From NCBI GenBank assembly GCA_965369805.1, contig CBDURG010000075.1, positions 1 through 9,916 on the forward strand: 9,916 bases of DNA. Direction: 5' to 3'. The notes under the pieces are model-generated. The model had not been told where the DNA came from, searched no databases, and saw only the letters and a list, made by a program, of their open reading frames with translations. Origin of the DNA: JAGLRQ01 sp965369805. Its GTDB lineage: Bacteria > Auribacterota > UBA6266. A program made the position numbers and the translations under genes. Below are positions 6,604-9,916 of the stretch, in pieces; positions within the stretch are counted from its first letter, which is position 1, and the number at the start of each line of letters is the position of its first letter.

Positions 6604-7662
6604 TTAAAGGTTGTTGTTTTCCTTTGTTTCTTCAATCGCGGCCTCAGAGAGAGGGACGTTGTTTTCTTTAAGTCCTTCGAGCTGAAGTGTTGAGTCGAGC
6701 TTTTGTTTGTAACGTCCAATATGTCCGTTACCAACCTGATAGGCATTAACAGCTTTATTTAAATTTTTCCCCATTTCTTCGTACTTTTTATAGAAAAGGC
6801 CAAAGTCTTTCTGTATTTTCTTTAAACCCTCCTGGACCTGTTTCGCGCTTTTTATAATTTCCAGGTTACGCACTCCTATTAGTATTATTTGGAGGAAGGC
6901 ATAAAAATTATTGGGACTAACGGGGATAACTCTGTGTTCCTGGGCAAACTCATATATTTTTGAAGGGTTTCCGAGATAATTTTTTTCTGTTATTGTTTCG
7001 TAGTATGTAGCTTCAGCCGGAATAAACATAAGCGCGAATTCTGACGTGCCTTTCTCGGGTTTTATGTATTTTTTTTCTATATCTTTTATCTGATTTTTAA
7101 TGGCATTTTCGTAATTTTTCCAGCATTCTAATTTTTTTTCAGGGGTGGAAGCATCGAGGTATTTTCTATAATCGTCCCTCGGAAATTTCGCGTCAATCGG
7201 AATTATTATGTCTTTCATTTTTACAACAGCGTCTACCTGTTCCCGGCCATCAATGGTATATTGCTTTTCCCAAATGCCCTTTGGAAGAACTCTTTCAAGC
7301 ATTTCTTCCAGAATGGCTTCGCCGTAATTTCCTCTGAGTTTTGGAGGCTGAAGAAGATCCTTAAGAGATTCTCCTATTTTATGTGATTCTGCCTGCTGAT
7401 GAATAATTTTCTGGATGGTTGTATTCATATCTTTAATGGAATCAATGGTTTTTATCGTATGCTGTGATATGAGGTCTTTAGATTGATGAACCTCCGAGCG
7501 TGTTGAGCTAAGTTCCCTGTTTAAATTTGACTGGAAAGCAAGAAACTGATCTTTAAGTGAAGCATCAAATTTTGTGCCCGGGTGCTTTCTTATCGCCAGT
7601 ATTAATATAGAGGCCGCCAGGATTATCAACGCTATTAACATTGCGATTATCAGCGTATTCAT
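6604..7662 (-). CDS. rmuC: RmuC-family protein
   Basis: This is a 352-residue protein. Residues 3-24 form an N-terminal membrane helix, 30-100 a predicted coiled coil rich in K/E/Q/S, and about 105-310 the RmuC core. Recognised core motifs are LRGNYGEAILEEML (109-122), VDAVVKMKDIIIPIDAKFPRDDY (143-165), with the D-x-K of the PD-(D/E)xK-like fold at Asp157/Lys159, EFALMFIPAEATYYE (208-222) and VIPVSPNNFYAFLQ (245-258). In E. coli, RmuC limits DNA inversions at short inverted repeats and is thought to be a nuclease; that role is carried over here only by family. The length is a little under that of many RmuC proteins. It is the second gene of a minus-strand pair, 30 nt behind the YchF-like gene. 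AGGGG (complement of 7669-7673) sits 6 nt before its ATG. Its stop is 4 nt from the stop of the convergent propeller gene. Confidence 0.92.
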   Translation of the reverse strand: MNTLIIAMLIALIILAASILILAIRKHPGTKFDASLKDQFLAFQSNLNRELSSTRSEVHQSKDLISQHTIKTIDSIKDMNTTIQKIIHQQAESHKIGESLKDLLQPPKLRGNYGEAILEEMLERVLPKGIWEKQYTIDGREQVDAVVKMKDIIIPIDAKFPRDDYRKYLDASTPEKKLECWKNYENAIKNQIKDIEKKYIKPEKGTSEFALMFIPAEATYYETITEKNYLGNPSKIYEFAQEHRVIPVSPNNFYAFLQIILIGVRNLEIIKSAKQVQEGLKKIQKDFGLFYKKYEEMGKNLNKAVNAYQVGNGHIGRYKQKLDSTLQLEGLKENNVPLSEAAIEETKENNNL

Positions 7663-7668
7663 GTTTTT

Positions 7669-7673
7669 CCCCT
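7669..7673 (-). promoter_or_regulatory. Ribosome binding site for rmuC
   Basis: The minus strand reads AGGGG here, 6 nt before the ATG at 7662. It supports the chosen start, which places the membrane helix directly at the N-terminus. Confidence 0.65.
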
Positions 7674-7692
7674 GTCCTTTTGATATTTGCCG

Positions 7693-8736
7693 TTAAACAT
7701 TGAATCTGAAGAGGACAATATCTCCTTCCTCTATTATATAGTCTTTTCCCTTAAGCGACCATTTGCCGGCTTCTTTTACTGCTTGTTCGCTCCCGAGTTT
7801 TTCAAGATCTTTTAATTTGATTACTTCCGCGCGTATAAAACCCCGTTCCAGGTCAGAATGAATTTTGCCGGCGGTTTGGGGTGCACTTAAACCCTTTGGT
7901 ATAAGCCACGCACGGGCTTCATTTTTACCCGCGGTAAAAAATATAATCAGATTAAGAAGTTGCGCGGATAAACGTGTCATCAGGTGTGTCGCGTGTTCTT
8001 TAATCCCAAGTTCCTTTAAAAATTCTTCTCTTTCAGATTCCTCCAGAGAATTAATCTCTTCTTCTGTCTTTACCGCTATAGGCAAGATTAAGGTATTTTT
8101 TGCTTCATGTTTTTTAATTTCAGCGGGCAGGGTTTTTTCGAGATTCGAGTCACTGGTGTTTAGAACTACAAGTACATTTTTCATTGTGACAAACTGTAAC
8201 GGCCTTAGGGCTTTTTGCTCTTCTTCGTTAAAATCCATGTCCCTTATGGGGATTTCGTTTTCCAGCCGGCTTTTAATTTTTAAAAGCAATAATTTTTCTT
8301 TCTCAAGCGCGGGAATATTGTTTCTCTTTTCCGCGTCTTTTATTCTTTCCAGACGTGTTTCTACCAGCATGAGATCAGCTAAAGTCAGTTCCTGGAATAT
8401 ATTATTCATATCGCGGGAGGGATCTACAGACTCATTGATATGATATATGGTCTCATCCTTGAAATCCCGGACAACAATGCATAAAGCGTCAAGGTTTTTA
8501 AGAATGTTTATGGAGTCCTTAAGGGATTCGTGCCCAGGGATTATTGCCGGAATAAGCTGGTATTCTATTTCCGCGCGTGTGATTTTTTCCGACTTATATA
8601 TTTTCGCTATATTTTCCAGGCGAAAGTCTTTTATTTTGCAAACACCTAAATTGACGGAGATATTTTCAGTCCCGGTTAGAAGCCTGAATAACGTTTTTTT
8701 CCCTGATTGAGGCATTCCAAGCAAACCAATTTTCAT
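7693..8736 (-). CDS. YchF/OLA1-like protein with degenerate nucleotide-binding motifs
   Basis: This is a 347-residue protein, shorter than typical YchF (about 363). The C-terminal half is clearly YchF: FFTAGKNEARAWLIPKG (267-282), SAPQTAGKIHSDLERGFIRAEVI (284-306), KEAGKWSLKGKDYIIEEGDIVLFRFNV (321-347), the TGS/DUF933 region. The middle also follows YchF (YHINESVDPSRDMNNIFQELTLADL, EESEREEFLKELGI). The N-terminal P-loop reads GMPQSGKKT (7-15): the Ser/Thr that follows GK and binds magnesium in P-loop NTPases is Lys14. The DxxG motif (DIAG in YchF) is replaced by IIPG near 65-68, and the switch II segment after it is shortened. The base-recognition motif is N193-T-S-D196, where YchF has N-x-x-E. 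YchF proteins are ribosome-linked ATPases involved in stress responses; whether this one hydrolyses any nucleotide is doubtful. It heads a two-gene unit with rmuC. It is probably a paralogue of YchF, so the ychF symbol is withheld. Confidence 0.88.
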   Translation of the reverse strand: MKIGLLGMPQSGKKTLFRLLTGTENISVNLGVCKIKDFRLENIAKIYKSEKITRAEIEYQLIPAIIPGHESLKDSINILKNLDALCIVVRDFKDETIYHINESVDPSRDMNNIFQELTLADLMLVETRLERIKDAEKRNNIPALEKEKLLLLKIKSRLENEIPIRDMDFNEEEQKALRPLQFVTMKNVLVVLNTSDSNLEKTLPAEIKKHEAKNTLILPIAVKTEEEINSLEESEREEFLKELGIKEHATHLMTRLSAQLLNLIIFFTAGKNEARAWLIPKGLSAPQTAGKIHSDLERGFIRAEVIKLKDLEKLGSEQAVKEAGKWSLKGKDYIIEEGDIVLFRFNV

Positions 8737-8743
8737 AAAATTA

Positions 8744-8748
8744 CCCCT
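8744..8748 (-). promoter_or_regulatory. Ribosome binding site for the YchF-like gene
   Basis: The minus strand reads AGGGG, 7 nt before the ATG at 8736. This fixes the start right before the P-loop, as in YchF proteins. Confidence 0.65.
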
Positions 8749-8859
8749 GATTTATTTGTAATGAAAAGGCATTAAATATAACTACATATGTTCTATCTGC
8801 CATTATCCTTTTTATCATGCTGTGTTGATGCCTTTGATATATCATGTTGCAATTAAAAG

Positions 8860-8888
8860 ATTATAGCGGAATAATGACAAGATTTAAA
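8860..8888 (-). promoter_or_regulatory. Candidate sigma-70-type promoter for the YchF-like/rmuC unit
   Basis: On the minus strand an exact TATAAT (complement of 8860-8865) lies 17 nt downstream of TTTAAA (complement of 8883-8888, 4 of 6 matches to TTGACA). It would give a 5' leader of roughly 115 nt before the ATG at 8736. The region is AT-rich, so chance matches are likely. Confidence 0.35.
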
Positions 8889-8907
8889 GAAACTTGTTGT
8901 TTTGCTC

Positions 8908-8936
8908 TTGCAAAAAAAGGTTATTCGATGTATATT
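8908..8936 (+). promoter_or_regulatory. Candidate sigma-70-type promoter for the glycosyltransferase gene
   Basis: TTGCAA (8908-8913, 4 of 6 to TTGACA) is followed after exactly 17 nt by TATATT (8931-8936, 5 of 6 to TATAAT). Transcription would begin near 8943, leaving a leader of about 28 nt before the ATG at 8971. A weaker upstream alternative is TTGCAA at 8847 with AATAAT at 8870. Both are guesses in AT-rich sequence. Confidence 0.35.
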
Positions 8937-8970
8937 TTAAGATTAAAAGATAAAATAATTATGTCTGGTT

Positions 8971-9916
8971 ATGCAAACTGAGTTTTCTATATCTGTTATT
9001 ATTCCTGTATTAAATGAGGAAAATCATATTTCTCCTTGTCTTGATTCCATTCTAAGCCAAACCCGCAGACACATTGAAGTGATAGTTGTCGACAATGGTT
9101 CTAGTGACGGAACAGTTGAATTAGTTGAAAAGTTCGTGAAGATGGATAACAGGGTACGGCTTATCAGGGAAGATAAGAAGGGGATTGTTGTCGCGAAGAA
9201 CCGGGGCATAAAAGAGGCCAGGGGTAAAGTTATTGCCTTTACAGACGCAGACTGTGTGGCTGTTGTAAGCTGGCTGGGTTCCCTTATTAAACACTTTCAA
9301 GGCCCCCGTGTCGGTTCTGTAGGCGGCCCCAGCATTTCTCCGAAGGATGATACTGTCCTGGGAAATATCATAATAAATTCGCTATCGTGTTGTTTCCCTG
9401 CATGGAAGCGTTTTTGTGAGGTGTCAGGAGGTTTCAGAGAAATAGATTTCAACCCCCCGTGTAATGTTATGTATCCAAAAAGGGTTTTTGACGAACTTGG
9501 CGGTTTTAAGGAAGATTTGTATCCTTTTGAAGATGAGGAAATGATATGCAGGATTAAGGATAATGGTTATAAAGTATACTACGACCCCGATGCTATAGTG
9601 TATCACTACAGAAAAACAAGCGTTCCGGACGTGCTGAAACTTTCTTATAGAACCGGCAATAGCCGCGCGACCGCTCTAAAAAGACATCTTAAAATGGGCA
9701 AGTTTCCGTACTCGCTGCCTCTATCCGTATTTTATGTTTCCGCTTTATTCCTGATTCTTCCCATGATAAAAGCCTCTTTCATTTATCCCTCTGCTGTTTA
9801 CTTTTCACTGCTGGTATCTTTCGGGATAGCTTTTTCTCTATCCATGGCAAGAAAAACAAGAATACTTGAATTTCCTCTTTATCTCTTTTTCCTCGTTTTT
9901 ATTGTTGTAGGGTGGA
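8971..9916 (+). CDS. Family 2 glycosyltransferase, 3' end missing
   Basis: From the ATG at 8971 the frame stays open to the right edge (315 codons), so the gene is cut. The N-terminal part is a GT-A fold of glycosyltransferase family 2, which transfers a sugar from a nucleotide-sugar donor. It has SVIIPVLNEENHISPCLDSILSQT near the start, VIVVDNGSSDGTVEL (donor site), TDADC at 91-95 with the metal-binding DxD (Asp92, Asp94), and GGFKEDLYPFEDEEM with the acidic catalytic-base motif ED at 187-188. Hydrophobic helices follow at about 248-266, 274-291 and 301-315, so the enzyme is membrane-anchored. It probably makes cell-surface polysaccharide or glycolipid. The first in-frame stop upstream is at 8956. 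The Shine-Dalgarno site is weak or absent, unlike its neighbours. Sugar and acceptor cannot be told. An ATG at 8961 is out of frame and stops after six codons. Confidence 0.9.
   Translation, partial: MQTEFSISVIIPVLNEENHISPCLDSILSQTRRHIEVIVVDNGSSDGTVELVEKFVKMDNRVRLIREDKKGIVVAKNRGIKEARGKVIAFTDADCVAVVSWLGSLIKHFQGPRVGSVGGPSISPKDDTVLGNIIINSLSCCFPAWKRFCEVSGGFREIDFNPPCNVMYPKRVFDELGGFKEDLYPFEDEEMICRIKDNGYKVYYDPDAIVYHYRKTSVPDVLKLSYRTGNSRATALKRHLKMGKFPYSLPLSVFYVSALFLILPMIKASFIYPSAVYFSLLVSFGIAFSLSMARKTRILEFPLYLFFLVFIVVGW

Larger units (their letters stand above)
8737..8970. other. Divergent intergenic spacer
   Basis: This 234-nt AT-rich spacer separates the minus-strand YchF-like gene from the plus-strand glycosyltransferase gene, and it is the only sizeable non-coding stretch in the window. 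It holds candidate promoters for both directions and no convincing terminator, RNA gene or coding frame. The palindromic hexamer TTGCAA occurs twice on the plus strand (8847-8852 and 8908-8913), each 17 nt before a -10-like element (AATAAT at 8870-8875, TATATT at 8931-8936). Confidence 0.6.

Noticed and set aside
7865..8443. Plus-strand open frame opposite the YchF-like gene
   Set aside because: It is Ser/Phe/Arg-rich and entirely antisense to the conserved YchF-like coding region. There is no ribosome site or family resemblance.
8961..8981. Six-codon leader peptide (ATG at 8961) overlapping the glycosyltransferase start
   Set aside because: It lacks a ribosome site and any attenuator-like structure. 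Such short frames arise by chance.
9424..9606. Minus-strand open frame inside the glycosyltransferase gene
   Set aside because: It is antisense to the conserved acidic motif region of the transferase and has no family features.

Overview
The window is a densely packed, moderately AT-rich bacterial segment with envelope-type genes, Shine-Dalgarno-led starts and many start/stop overlaps. The gene families are ExbB/ExbD with two ExbD copies, a DUF4159 protein, VCBS/FG-GAP propeller proteins and long TPR proteins. This combination suggests a Gram-negative-type bacterium from a little-cultured lineage, perhaps in or near the Planctomycetes/Omnitrophica/Lentisphaerae assemblage. That placement is an impression from gene content and is not established by the sequence. 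No tRNA, rRNA, CRISPR array, insertion sequence or attachment site was seen.

Region 1 (1-6599, plus strand) reads as one operon of seven genes. In order these are: a TPR protein cut by the left edge, a secreted TPR protein, an ExbB/TolQ-type proton-channel subunit, two consecutive ExbD/TolR-type subunits, a protein with a TonB-like membrane anchor joined to a DUF4159 domain, and a secreted beta-propeller protein with a carbohydrate-binding-like C-terminus. The first two genes overlap, the ExbB/ExbD1 pair and the DUF4159/propeller pair share start and stop bases, and the other gaps are 37 nt or less. I infer a proton-motive-force-driven envelope machine. The ExbB-ExbD motor would energise a TonB-like arm whose usual TonB C-terminal domain is replaced by DUF4159, with TPR and propeller proteins as extracytoplasmic partners. 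The substrate is unknown.

Region 2 (6604-8736, minus strand) is a two-gene unit that converges on region 1 with only 4 nt between stop codons. It holds a YchF/OLA1-like protein, whose nucleotide-binding motifs are visibly eroded while its C-terminal TGS part is well kept, followed by an RmuC-family protein with an N-terminal membrane anchor.

Region 3 (8737-8970) is a 234-nt divergent spacer with candidate promoters in both directions. Region 4 (8971-9916, plus strand) is a family 2 glycosyltransferase with C-terminal membrane segments, cut by the right edge.

The best candidates for something new are the ExbB-ExbD-ExbD-(TonB/DUF4159) operon and the YchF-like protein with a lysine in its P-loop.
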